6,255 nucleotides of DNA from Acidobacteriota bacterium (GTDB lineage Bacteria; Acidobacteriota; UBA6911; RPQK01; JAPXNP01), in NCBI GenBank assembly GCA_030614585.1, contig JAUWTT010000247.1, forward strand, positions 1-6,255, in the 5' to 3' direction. Numbering within the stretch: position 1 is the stretch's first letter; the number at the start of each line of letters is the position of its first letter. The notes beneath the pieces were generated by a model, which saw only the letters and a list, made by a program, of their open reading frames with translations, had not been told where the DNA came from and searched no databases. A program made the translations under genes and the position numbers. Shown here one piece after another: positions 1 to 5,525 of this stretch.

Positions 1-34
1 ATTTTGACCTCGTGAACTTCCTCCGGGGGGGGAG

Positions 35-63
35 TTACCACCAAGACACCAAGGGCACCAAGG
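35..63. repeat. CACCAAG-type dispersed repeat, copy 1
   Basis: Three CACCAAG cores occur at 39-45, 47-53 and 56-62, preceded by TTAC. A second copy lies at 1487-1515 and matches this one at 26 of 29 positions by eye, in the same orientation. Both are intergenic. Similar ACCACCAAG/CACCAAGG strings are familiar to me from intergenic DNA of many uncultured bacteria, but that is recall and not a search. Confidence 0.7.
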
Positions 64-121
64 AAATAGCCTGATGAGCCTCGGGCTTCAGGGTCTGTTG
101 CTCAAACCGAAGCGGAGGAAA

Positions 122-149
122 GTTCGAAGTTCGAAGCTCGAAATTCGAA
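122..149. repeat. GTTCGAA heptamer array (4 units)
   Basis: Four contiguous 7-nt units fit here: GTTCGAA (122-128), GTTCGAA (129-135), GCTCGAA (136-142) and ATTCGAA (143-149). The invariant part is TCGAA, and most units contain the palindrome TTCGAA. No codon logic explains a 7-nt period in non-coding DNA. The array is the left arm of a larger inverted repeat whose right arm is at 261-279. Confidence 0.75.
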
Positions 150-279
150 ACAATATCCAAGTTTGAATATTTAAGGACTGAAACGGCTTGTCGCCGATAA
201 CCTATTCATACACAGTCACTTTACGGCGTTTTGACCTTAGACCTTCTAATTTTGAGCTTGTTTCGAGCTTCGGGCTTCG
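125..279. repeat. Imperfect inverted repeat, arms 125-143 and 261-279
   Basis: The 19-nt left arm and the reverse complement of the right arm agree at 17 of 19 positions, including a perfect 12-nt core (CGAAGCTCGAAA at 132-143 against TTTCGAGCTTCG at 261-272). The arms are separated by 117 nt containing no gene. The separation is long for a simple transcript hairpin. The arrangement fits a small non-autonomous element or two oppositely oriented copies of one repeat better than a terminator. Confidence 0.55.
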
Positions 280-321
280 CCCTCGGCCCTGGTGCTCATT
301 TGGGCAACAGGCCCTTCAAAC

Positions 322-350
322 TTGGACTCCTGGGGATCTGATGTTACTAT
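322..350 (+). promoter_or_regulatory. Weak candidate sigma70 promoter for the methyltransferase gene
   Basis: TTGGAC (322-327) and TACTAT (345-350) are separated by exactly 17 nt, and the -10 box ends 64 nt before the ATG at 415. The -35 matches the consensus at 3 of 6 positions and the -10 at 4 of 6, so the spacing is the main support. Confidence 0.25.
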
Positions 351-414
351 TTAGGGCACTACCTATTCTTTTATTATCGTTTCTGGCAAACGCCAAAACC
401 CAAGGAGGAATAAT

Positions 415-1470
415 ATGGAACTGAATGAAGCTAAGCTGCATGAGTTCCTGGGCAAGATGGTCCAGGACCTTGGTGCAGCCGCCAGTGCTTCGCTGGTGAT
501 CACAGGAGACAAACTGGGACTGTATAAGACTCTCGCCGCTAATGGGCCTCTGACTTCCGAGGAGTTGGCCAAGCGGACGGGAACGGGCGAACGGTATGTT
601 CGCGAATGGTTATCGGCTCAGGCGGCGTCCGGATATGTCGAATACGACGCTGCTCGAAACAACTTTACGATGACTCCGGAACAGATCGCTGTTTTTGCGG
701 ACGAAGACAGTCCGGTCAACATGACGGGCGGATTCTATTCTCTTTCGGCCGTGATGGCCGATGAGCCCAAGGTCAGCGAAGCGTTTCGAAGCGGAGAGGG
801 AATCAGCTGGGGAGATCACGATGCTTGCCTTTTCTGTGGAACCGAGAAGTTCTTCAAGCCCAGCTATCGCGCCCATCTGACCTCGTCGTGGATTCCTGCT
901 CTCAACGGTGTGGAGGAGAAGCTGAAAAGCGGTGCGCGTGTTGCCGACATAGGGTGTGGTCATGGAGCATCCACGATGGTAATGGCAGAGACATATCCCA
1001 ATTCCAAATTCTCAGGCTATGACTTCCATCACCCGAGTATTGTTCACGCACGGCATGCCGCAAAAAGCAATGGATGCAATAATGTTTATTTCGAAACCGT
1101 CACTGCCCGCAAATCTCCAGGGGCAGATTACGATCTGGTGGCATTCTTCGATTGTCTCCATGACATGGGAGATCCTGTAGGCGCGCTTTCTCATGCCCTG
1201 GACATCCTCAAGCCGGACGGAACCTGCATGATTGTAGAGCCTTTTGCTCACGATTCGCTGGAGAAGAACCTCAACGCTCTCGGACGAGTTTACTATTCCT
1301 TTTCGACTGCGATCTGCACCCCGTCTGCTCTCAGTCAAGAGGGAGGAATGGCTCTGGGTGCGCAAGCGGGTGAAGCTCGGATACGGGAAGTCGCCACGAA
1401 GGCAGGATTTACCCATTTTAGACGAGCGGCCGAAACGCCCTTCAATCTGATATACGAAGCTCGACCCTAA
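415..1470 (+). CDS. Winged-helix / class I SAM-dependent methyltransferase, Rv2258c-like
   Basis: This 351-residue protein should transfer a methyl group from S-adenosylmethionine to an unidentified substrate in the cytoplasm. Residues about 14-85 form a winged-helix-like N-terminal domain (GDKLGLYKTLA, then TSEELAKRTG and YVREWLSAQAASGYVEY), followed by the ADEDSP segment typical of the Mycobacterium Rv2258c-type family, where this domain mainly supports dimerisation. The Rossmann methyltransferase fold starts near 174: motif I VADIGCGHGAST (176-187), an acidic residue after strand 2 (D203 in GYDFH) for the ribose, DLVAFFDCLHDM (240-251), then LKPDGTCMIVEP (265-276). Length fits the family. 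The start is well set: AAGGAGG at 402-408 lies 6 nt before the ATG. It stands alone, convergent with the next gene. Its last codons and stop lie in a 26-nt sequence repeated at 5349-5374. The substrate cannot be read from the sequence; small-molecule or natural-product methylation is possible. Confidence 0.92.
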   Translation: MELNEAKLHEFLGKMVQDLGAAASASLVITGDKLGLYKTLAANGPLTSEELAKRTGTGERYVREWLSAQAASGYVEYDAARNNFTMTPEQIAVFADEDSPVNMTGGFYSLSAVMADEPKVSEAFRSGEGISWGDHDACLFCGTEKFFKPSYRAHLTSSWIPALNGVEEKLKSGARVADIGCGHGASTMVMAETYPNSKFSGYDFHHPSIVHARHAAKSNGCNNVYFETVTARKSPGADYDLVAFFDCLHDMGDPVGALSHALDILKPDGTCMIVEPFAHDSLEKNLNALGRVYYSFSTAICTPSALSQEGGMALGAQAGEARIREVATKAGFTHFRRAAETPFNLIYEARP

Positions 1471-1482
1471 GATTTACCACCA
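1457..1482 (+). repeat. 26-nt repeat spanning the methyltransferase stop, copy 1
   Basis: This stretch matches 5349-5374 at 24 of 26 positions in direct orientation (shared core CCCTAAGATTTACC). It covers the last four codons and stop of the methyltransferase gene and runs into the adjacent CACCAAG repeat. Confidence 0.6.
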
Positions 1483-1515
1483 AGATTTACCACCAAGTCA
1501 CCACGGGCACGAAGG
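1471..1515. repeat. 13-nt tandem duplication plus CACCAAG repeat, copy 2
   Basis: GATTTACCACCAA occurs twice back to back (1471-1483 and 1484-1496). The second unit runs into a sequence matching the repeat at 35-63 (1487-1515, 26 of 29 positions). It starts directly after the stop codon of the methyltransferase gene. Confidence 0.7.
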
Positions 1516-1546
1516 GAAGGACGAAGTGCGATTTGCGATTTTCGAA

Positions 1547-1573
1547 CGGGACACCCGGAACAGAGGTGTCCCG
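1547..1573. repeat. 9-bp inverted repeat (hairpin)
   Basis: CGGGACACC (1547-1555) and GGTGTCCCG (1565-1573) are perfect reverse complements around a 9-nt loop. No T-run follows on either strand. A GGGACACC-type stem outside genes is reminiscent of REP elements, but one copy is not enough to assign a family. It could also protect or end the 3' ends of the flanking transcripts. Confidence 0.6.
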
Positions 1574-1576
1574 CCT

Positions 1577-1621
1577 GTGACAAGGGATAACGACAATCGC
1601 CACTTGCCACTTGACATTGTC
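1577..1621. repeat. GCCACTT heptamer array with inverted GTGACAAG
   Basis: Three contiguous 7-nt units are GCCACTT (1599-1605), GCCACTT (1606-1612) and GACATTG (1613-1619). GTGACAAG, the inverse of the unit junction in this family, lies at 1577-1584. The array is also bracketed by GACAAT (1592-1597) and ATTGTC (1616-1621), which could pair. The unit sequences belong to the same family as the longer array at 5474-5522. Confidence 0.6.
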
Positions 1622-1671
1622 CTGGCGGAGGGGCCTATTGTTTTGCCCGTCCAACCGAGTTGGTTCAGCGC

Positions 1672-1689
1672 GATGGGCCACGGCCCATC
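1672..1689. repeat. 8-bp palindrome between convergent genes
   Basis: GATGGGCC (1672-1679) and GGCCCATC (1682-1689) are perfect reverse complements with two bases between them; as RNA this would be a 6-7 bp GC-rich hairpin with a small loop. A second pair, AGCGCG (1667-1672) and CGCGCT (1715-1720), overlaps its edge. No T-run follows. It lies about 100 nt past the stop of the minus-strand gene. Confidence 0.5.
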
Positions 1690-1786
1690 AACGTTATGGA
1701 TTCATCGATCTAACCGCGCTCCGGGTAAGGCCGGTAAATGCCTCACCCCGAGCGCACGCCAAGGGGCAGATAATCGCCTAACGAGG

Positions 1787-3295
1787 CTAGAGACCATCTT
1801 CGGAGCAGGCTCCCGGGCCGATGAGCCCACTATTAAACTCGTCCAGCACCTCGGCCAGATTGGTGAACTGGTCCCTGTTGGCTTTGTTCCTCCCTTTGAA
1901 TTCCTCTACCTCTTGTGGGGTGTACTGGCTCAGAAGATCCATTGCCTGATAGAAACTGCTTTCGATCTCCGGGGGGAGTAGAGGTCCGTCCGCTGGGTCC
2001 TGACCGGCAATCTCCGTAGCAGCGTAGAGTCCATTCAACTCTGCGGCTATGTATTGGTGGGCGAGGATATAGTAAGCGTTTCCTTTCGATGGCGGTGTCC
2101 AAAGGACCTCGTAGTAGCTCTGTCCGCTCAAGAAGAAGACACGATCCTGTGATTCCGGAAGGAATTCCCAAGTGTCATCAAAGGGGGCGGGCCCGTGATA
2201 AGAATGCGTTTTCCAGTATCCTTGCGAGTGGGTACAACCGAAACAGGTTACGTTGACCGCCACATTCCATTCGCTTGCAGCGAGAAACGAACCATCGTCG
2301 CTGTTCTGCGTAAGCCATGCTTCGTTGTATTTAGTGACGCCTCCACAATCCTCCGAAGTGTCAAACGGGCCAATCAGGTATGCGTAATCGACGGTCTTGT
2401 CATCGTCATCCGCGCAGACCGATCCCAGGGGATCGGGTCCCGCATCGAGGTTTGAGTCAAAGTACCATACACATTCATCGACGAGGCTGGCTTCTCCAGC
2501 CCCTGACGAGGATAAGTGGAAGACAATCTCGTAGTTGAGTAAGAACTGATCACCTGCATTAACCGCGATAGACCCCACATCCTCCCCCGTCTCAGTATCG
2601 TAGGCCCTTTTCGTAAGATCCCAAGTGTAACGGGTTGTTCCGGTCAAGGTTCCCGGTACGTCAGAGCAGCTGGCAACATTGCCGGCGCTATCGGTGGCCG
2701 AAACTGTGCATAGTGCTTCGCCATCCTCTCCCGGCCCGCACTCGGTTATTATTTCGTCGCAAATTTCGTGCCTGGAGACGAGTCCATCACAGTTGTCGTC
2801 GACTAAGCTCGGTGGCCCGCCGCCACAGAATCTTGTTGGGCCGTCGTTTTCCGGACAGCAGTCAATAACGCTGGGCGGACAGCCTAGCTGTGGGGGCTCT
2901 TGGTCCTCCACGGTGAGATAGAAGTCGCACGTGTCCTCATTGCCATACTCATCCCCGGCAGTACAGGAGATCGGAGTATCTCCTTCAGGGAAATCGTATT
3001 GCGTGTTCGAGTTCATAGGAACGACGGTGCCAGATGCATTCGTATAAGAACAAAACACCCAATCTACCTCACAGTCATCTGAAGCCGAAACCCCTAAACC
3101 TTCGAACCTGAAGCCCGTCTCAACGGATCCCCTACAGATGCCTGGATCGGTTCCAATCGTCAAGTCCGGACAAGAAATAACAGGAGGAGCTTCATCAGAC
3201 TCGCACTCTTCTTGTGCGAGTACATGAATCGGTGAAGCGAAGGTGGCTGAAAGAAGAATCAACGACAGGAAACGGACACTTTTTCGAGCAGACAT
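1787..3295 (-). CDS. Secreted cysteine-rich protein, two HYR-like modules plus GYWKTH module
   Basis: This 502-residue protein is exported: a basic start (MSARKSVR), a hydrophobic core (9-25) and a signal peptidase I-like site at VLA|QE (residue 27). Residues about 37-131 and 134-215 resemble HYR (hyalin repeat) beta-sandwich modules: each opens with PP and a cysteine and closes with patterns such as SCTAGDEYGNEDTC (110-123) and CTVSATDSAGNVASC (196-210). Residues 220-350 are probably a further beta-rich domain. The C-terminal part begins CFGCTHSQGYWKTHS (351-365) and has LAHQYIAAELN (411-421), a pairing I know from secreted proteins of several phyla with no assigned function. There are 22 cysteines, which suggests disulfides outside the cytoplasm. 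No PEP-CTERM, LPXTG or membrane anchor is visible at the end. The start has AAAGGA at 3302-3307, 6 nt upstream, and a good promoter further up. A role in surface structure or adhesion is an inference. Confidence 0.88.
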   Translation of the reverse strand: MSARKSVRFLSLILLSATFASPIHVLAQEECESDEAPPVISCPDLTIGTDPGICRGSVETGFRFEGLGVSASDDCEVDWVFCSYTNASGTVVPMNSNTQYDFPEGDTPISCTAGDEYGNEDTCDFYLTVEDQEPPQLGCPPSVIDCCPENDGPTRFCGGGPPSLVDDNCDGLVSRHEICDEIITECGPGEDGEALCTVSATDSAGNVASCSDVPGTLTGTTRYTWDLTKRAYDTETGEDVGSIAVNAGDQFLLNYEIVFHLSSSGAGEASLVDECVWYFDSNLDAGPDPLGSVCADDDDKTVDYAYLIGPFDTSEDCGGVTKYNEAWLTQNSDDGSFLAASEWNVAVNVTCFGCTHSQGYWKTHSYHGPAPFDDTWEFLPESQDRVFFLSGQSYYEVLWTPPSKGNAYYILAHQYIAAELNGLYAATEIAGQDPADGPLLPPEIESSFYQAMDLLSQYTPQEVEEFKGRNKANRDQFTNLAEVLDEFNSGLIGPGACSEDGL

Positions 3296-3359
3296 GTTTA
3301 ATCCTTTCTTGCTAGAAATTGTTTTGACTTGGAGTGGCTCAAACGAGCAATTGGCTCAG

Positions 3360-3388
3360 ATTGTATTCCCAAATATGTTAATAGGCAA
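3360..3388 (-). promoter_or_regulatory. Candidate sigma70 promoter for the HYR/GYWKTH gene
   Basis: On the minus strand TTGCCT (3383-3388) and TACAAT (3360-3365) are spaced by exactly 17 nt. The -10 matches the consensus at 5 of 6 positions and the -35 at 4 of 6. The -10 ends 64 nt before the ATG, giving a leader of roughly 57 nt with AAAGGA near its end. The surroundings are AT-rich compared with the genes on both sides. Confidence 0.5.
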
Positions 3389-3405
3389 CGTCTTTGTTCT
3401 AAAAA

Positions 3406-3429
3406 GAGCAACAATTCTCCAAATTGCTC
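3406..3429. promoter_or_regulatory. Inverted repeat upstream of the -35 box, possible operator
   Basis: GAGCAA (3406-3411) and TTGCTC (3424-3429) are perfect reverse complements with 12 nt between. A third GAGCAA lies at 3345-3350, next to GGCTC (3353-3357), between the -10 box and the start codon. Binding by a regulator is possible but unproven, and no regulator gene of this kind is in the window. Confidence 0.25.
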
Positions 3430-3468
3430 GAAGGGGAAGATCCCAAGGCATTGTTCTGCGAGCGAAGT

Positions 3469-3508
3469 GGGGTCAGATCCGAGCCACGACACCGAAAAGT
3501 ACCGTGTC
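3469..3508. repeat. REP-like relic with GGGGTCAGATCC
   Basis: GGGGTCAGATCC (3469-3480) is followed by GAGCCACGACAC and a small stem, GACAC (3488-3492) with GTGTC (3504-3508) around an 11-nt loop. From memory, this word order (GGGGTCAGATCC, then a CGACAC hairpin) is common next to RAYT/IS200-like transposase genes and as dispersed REP copies. No transposase is in the window and the stem is short, so this would be a solitary or decayed copy. Confidence 0.4.
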
Positions 3509-3570
3509 ATTTGGCGCTATGAGCCGAGTTGACAGAATGTGCTGAGACCGCTGAAAGGCAATTCACTCCC

Positions 3571-3599
3571 TTGTCGGATCACACTAAGGCGGATAGACT
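3571..3599 (+). promoter_or_regulatory. Weak candidate sigma70 promoter for the beta-helix gene
   Basis: TTGTCG (3571-3576) and TAGACT (3594-3599) are separated by 17 nt and each matches its consensus at 4 of 6 positions. The -10 box ends 48 nt before the ATG at 3648. No better pair is visible in the 100 nt before the gene. Confidence 0.3.
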
Positions 3600-3647
3600 G
3601 CTAGCCGGGGCAATGGGGGAGTTCAAATCGGACCGGCAGGTGAAGAT

Positions 3648-5246
3648 ATGCTAACGAGAACGCGAAAGACACAGATTATGACCGGACTAGTGATTGTTCT
3701 GGCAGCGGCTTTAGCGGTTACGGCGAGTTCCACCGGCCCGGAAGACGACCGTGTTTTCCATGTTGACAGCGTAAATGGAGACGACTCCAATGACGGGCAT
3801 TCCGCCACGAACGCCTGGAAATCACTGGAGAAGGTGAACTCAACCGTGTTTGAAGCGGGCGATAAGATCCTCTTCAAGGCCGGTTCGAAGTTTAAGGGGC
3901 AGCTCAAACCCCTGGGTTCAGGGCGGATGGCAGACGGGCGTCCCGCACCGATTGTGATCGACAAGTACGGGGAGGGTGACAAGCCACGGATCGACGCCGA
4001 AGGTGAATTCGAGGCCGCCTTGTACATCCACAACGTAGAGTACTGGGAGATCAACAATCTCGAACTCACCAACAAAGGACCTGAGCCGAAGGCGAGGCGA
4101 AAGGGCGTCTTCGTCCACATCGAAGACTATGGAACAGCTTCTCACATCCATCTTAGGGACCTGTACATCCATGACGTCAACGGCACGTGCAGGAAGCGCG
4201 ACGGCGCGAGCGGAGGAATCCGGTGGCAGACGCGCGGCAAGGTGAAGCGGTCCCGTCTTAACGGGTTCCTCGTGGAGAACTGCCACATCGTGCGCTGCGA
4301 GCGCGACGGAATCATGGGTGCGGGCCACATCCAGCGCGGCGCGGACTGGTTTCCCAGCTTGAATGTGGTCATACGGAAGAACCTGATCGAAGAAGTACCC
4401 GGAGACGGCATAGTTCCCATTTCGTGCGACGGTGCACTTGTGGAGTACAACGTCATGCGTCAATGCACACGGTTGCTCCCGCAAGGCGACGCGGCGGCCG
4501 GTATATGGCCGTGGGCTTGCGATAACACCGTAATCCAGTTCAATGAAGTCAGCGACCACAAGGCTCCATGGGATGCCCAGGGCTTCGACTCGGACTGGGA
4601 TTGCCGCAATACCGTCATCCAGTACAACTACAGCCATGACAACGAGGGCGGCTTCCTGCTGGTCTGCAACAACGGTGGAGCACAGCCGAATATCGCGGTA
4701 AACACGGGTACGACCGTACGCTACAACATCAGCGTCAATGACGGTTTTAGGCAGCAGAAGGCCAACGACAGGGACTTCTCCCCGATCTTCCATATTAGCG
4801 GTCCGGTGAAGGACACCAAGATCTATAACAACATCATCTACGTTCCGAACAAGCCGGATCCCGATCCGACGATGATCAAGATGGACAACTGGGGTGGGCC
4901 ATGGCCGGAGGACACCTGGTTCGCCAACAACATCTTCTACGTAGAGGGCGAGGTCAAGTATGACTGGGGAGAGAGCAAGAACCATTGGTTCGAGCACAAC
5001 GTATTCTTTGGCAAGCACGCGAATGGACCTAACGATCCCTACGTAATAACCGCAGATCCGATGTTCGTCTCGCCGGAAGCGGCGGCGGGTTTCGAGACGC
5101 TGCGGGGATTCATGCTGGAAAAGGGGTCGCCGTGCATCCGGGCTGGTATTCCGATCTCTAACAACGGCGGGCGCGATCTGTTCGGAAACGTTCTGCCTTG
5201 GGCTGTGCCCCCATCGATCGGCGCGCACGAGTTCGACGCTAAATAG
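3648..5246 (+). CDS. Exported right-handed parallel beta-helix protein
   Basis: This 532-residue protein has a basic start (MLTRTRKTQ) and a hydrophobic segment (11-26) ending at AVTAS, a signal peptide or N-terminal anchor. Residues about 36-64 carry the opening FHVDSVNGDDSNDG...AWKSLEKVN, the entry motif of many bacterial pectate-lyase-fold proteins. Repeating Asn- and Val/Ile-rich rungs follow (VEYWEINNLELTN, GFLVENCHIVRC, NVVIRKNLIEEV, GALVEYNVM, NTVIQFNEVSDH, NTVIQYNYSHDNEGGF, TTVRYNISVNDG, DTKIYNNIIYV), which is a right-handed parallel beta-helix. The tail has ADPMFV (469-474), LEKGSPCIRAG (490-500) and PSIGAHEF (522-529), usual closing motifs. The likely role is binding or cutting a polysaccharide outside the cytoplasm; I can assign no catalytic residues or lyase family. 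The start has AGGTGA (3638-3643) 4 nt before the ATG. The next open codons stay in the same frame after the TAG. Confidence 0.9.
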   Translation: MLTRTRKTQIMTGLVIVLAAALAVTASSTGPEDDRVFHVDSVNGDDSNDGHSATNAWKSLEKVNSTVFEAGDKILFKAGSKFKGQLKPLGSGRMADGRPAPIVIDKYGEGDKPRIDAEGEFEAALYIHNVEYWEINNLELTNKGPEPKARRKGVFVHIEDYGTASHIHLRDLYIHDVNGTCRKRDGASGGIRWQTRGKVKRSRLNGFLVENCHIVRCERDGIMGAGHIQRGADWFPSLNVVIRKNLIEEVPGDGIVPISCDGALVEYNVMRQCTRLLPQGDAAAGIWPWACDNTVIQFNEVSDHKAPWDAQGFDSDWDCRNTVIQYNYSHDNEGGFLLVCNNGGAQPNIAVNTGTTVRYNISVNDGFRQQKANDRDFSPIFHISGPVKDTKIYNNIIYVPNKPDPDPTMIKMDNWGGPWPEDTWFANNIFYVEGEVKYDWGESKNHWFEHNVFFGKHANGPNDPYVITADPMFVSPEAAAGFETLRGFMLEKGSPCIRAGIPISNNGGRDLFGNVLPWAVPPSIGAHEFDAK

Positions 5247-5285
5247 CTTTGCTGTATGAATCGTCCCGGAACACAAGCCTTCTCT

Positions 5286-5309
5286 GGTAACTTCCCGATT
5301 TACGTTACC
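5286..5309. repeat. GGTAAC/GTTACC inverted repeat
   Basis: GGTAAC (5286-5291) and GTTACC (5304-5309) are perfect reverse complements with 12 nt between them, 40 nt after the beta-helix stop. The stem is only 6 bp and is not followed by a T-run, so it is a weak hairpin and not a convincing terminator. Confidence 0.3.
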
Positions 5310-5348
5310 GGATACGAATCTGGCGACCCCCCCGAGTGCAAGCGGGCA

Positions 5349-5374
5349 AAGCTCGGCCCTAAGATTTACCCCCA
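5349..5374 (+). repeat. 26-nt repeat, copy 2
   Basis: This sequence matches 1457-1482 at 24 of 26 positions in the same orientation. Copy 1 covers the methyltransferase stop codon; here it lies in the coding-like extension after the beta-helix gene. Confidence 0.6.
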
Positions 5375-5415
5375 GGGCAAGGGAATGGTGATTGTCGATT
5401 GGGTCCGTGTGACTA

Positions 5416-5522
5416 AAGTGACAAGCAAGGATGCTCGTCTTACTGTGGGGAGGCAAGCCTCTTGGGCCCATTCGTCACTTGTCACTTGCCACTTGTCATT
5501 TGACATTCGTCATTTGACATTT
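5416..5522. repeat. GTCACTT/GACATTT heptamer array with inverted unit
   Basis: Seven contiguous 7-nt units fill 5474-5522: GTCACTT twice, GCCACTT, GTCATTT, GACATTC, GTCATTT and GACATTT. The array stops 3 nt before the encoded CCA end of the tRNA-Ser gene. AAGTGACAAG (5416-5425) is a perfect inverted copy of CTTGTCACTT (5478-5487), so the 5' side can fold back on the array. The smaller array at 1599-1619 has the same unit family and the same inverted GTGACAAG before it. Confidence 0.75.
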
Positions 5523-5525
5523 GTA

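Larger units (their letters stand above)
1..414. other. Gene-free leader region with dispersed repeats
   Basis: I see no convincing gene in this stretch. The one open frame inside it (188-424, plus) has low-complexity, arginine- and leucine-rich content and runs into the start of the methyltransferase gene, so it looks fortuitous. The region holds a CACCAAG-type repeat (35-63), a four-unit GTTCGAA heptamer array (122-149), an inverted partner of that array (261-279), and a weak candidate promoter (322-350) before the methyltransferase gene. Confidence 0.7.
1471..1786. other. Convergent intergenic region with repeats and hairpins
   Basis: This gap lies between the 3' ends of two convergent genes and contains no credible gene. 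An open plus frame at 1526-1981 overlaps the minus-strand gene and has no family-like features. The content is a 13-nt tandem duplication plus CACCAAG repeat (1471-1515), a 9-bp stem hairpin (1547-1573), a GCCACTT heptamer array (1599-1619) with an inverted GTGACAAG before it, and an 8-bp palindrome (1672-1689). No hairpin is followed by a T-tract on either strand, so I call no intrinsic terminator. Confidence 0.7.
3296..3647. other. Divergent intergenic region between two exported-protein genes
   Basis: No credible gene lies here; short open frames on both strands have no features and no ribosome binding sites. The region holds a candidate promoter for the minus-strand gene (3360-3388), a GAGCAA/TTGCTC inverted repeat just upstream of it (3406-3429), a REP-like relic (3469-3508), and a weaker candidate promoter for the plus-strand gene (3571-3599). 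Confidence 0.7.
5247..5430 (+). pseudogene. Possible gene remnant in frame after the beta-helix stop
   Basis: After the TAG at 5244-5246 the same frame stays open and reads like protein for about 60 codons: LCCMNRPGTQAFSGNF, then PIYVTGYESGDPP, and QGKGMVIVDWVRVTK. The VDWVRV string resembles the last strand of concanavalin-like sugar-binding or GH16-type beta-sandwiches (usually VDYVRVY), which is resemblance only. The ATG at 5256 has no ribosome binding site. From about 5430 the frame runs into repeats and the tRNA and loses protein character. It could be the end of a decayed or truncated neighbouring gene, a domain lost behind a nonsense mutation, or chance. A 26-nt segment inside (5349-5374) also occurs at 1457-1482, which weakens a simple coding reading. 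Confidence 0.25.

Noticed and set aside
188..424. Plus-strand open frame of 78 codons before the methyltransferase
   Set aside because: It includes the right arm of the inverted repeat, has low-complexity content, overlaps the next start codon, and no ribosome binding site precedes it.
1547..1573. Intrinsic terminator
   Set aside because: The stem is good, but no T-run follows on either strand.
1526..1981. Plus-strand open frame of 151 codons
   Set aside because: It covers the repeat-rich gap and the 3' end of the minus-strand HYR/GYWKTH gene, with no ribosome binding site or family motif.
3918..5471. Minus-strand open frame of 517 codons opposite the beta-helix gene
   Set aside because: It is antisense to a gene with a signal peptide, ribosome binding site and clear fold motifs; its Arg/Val/Asp-rich content is the usual mirror of GC-rich codons, and it crosses the beta-helix stop into repeats.
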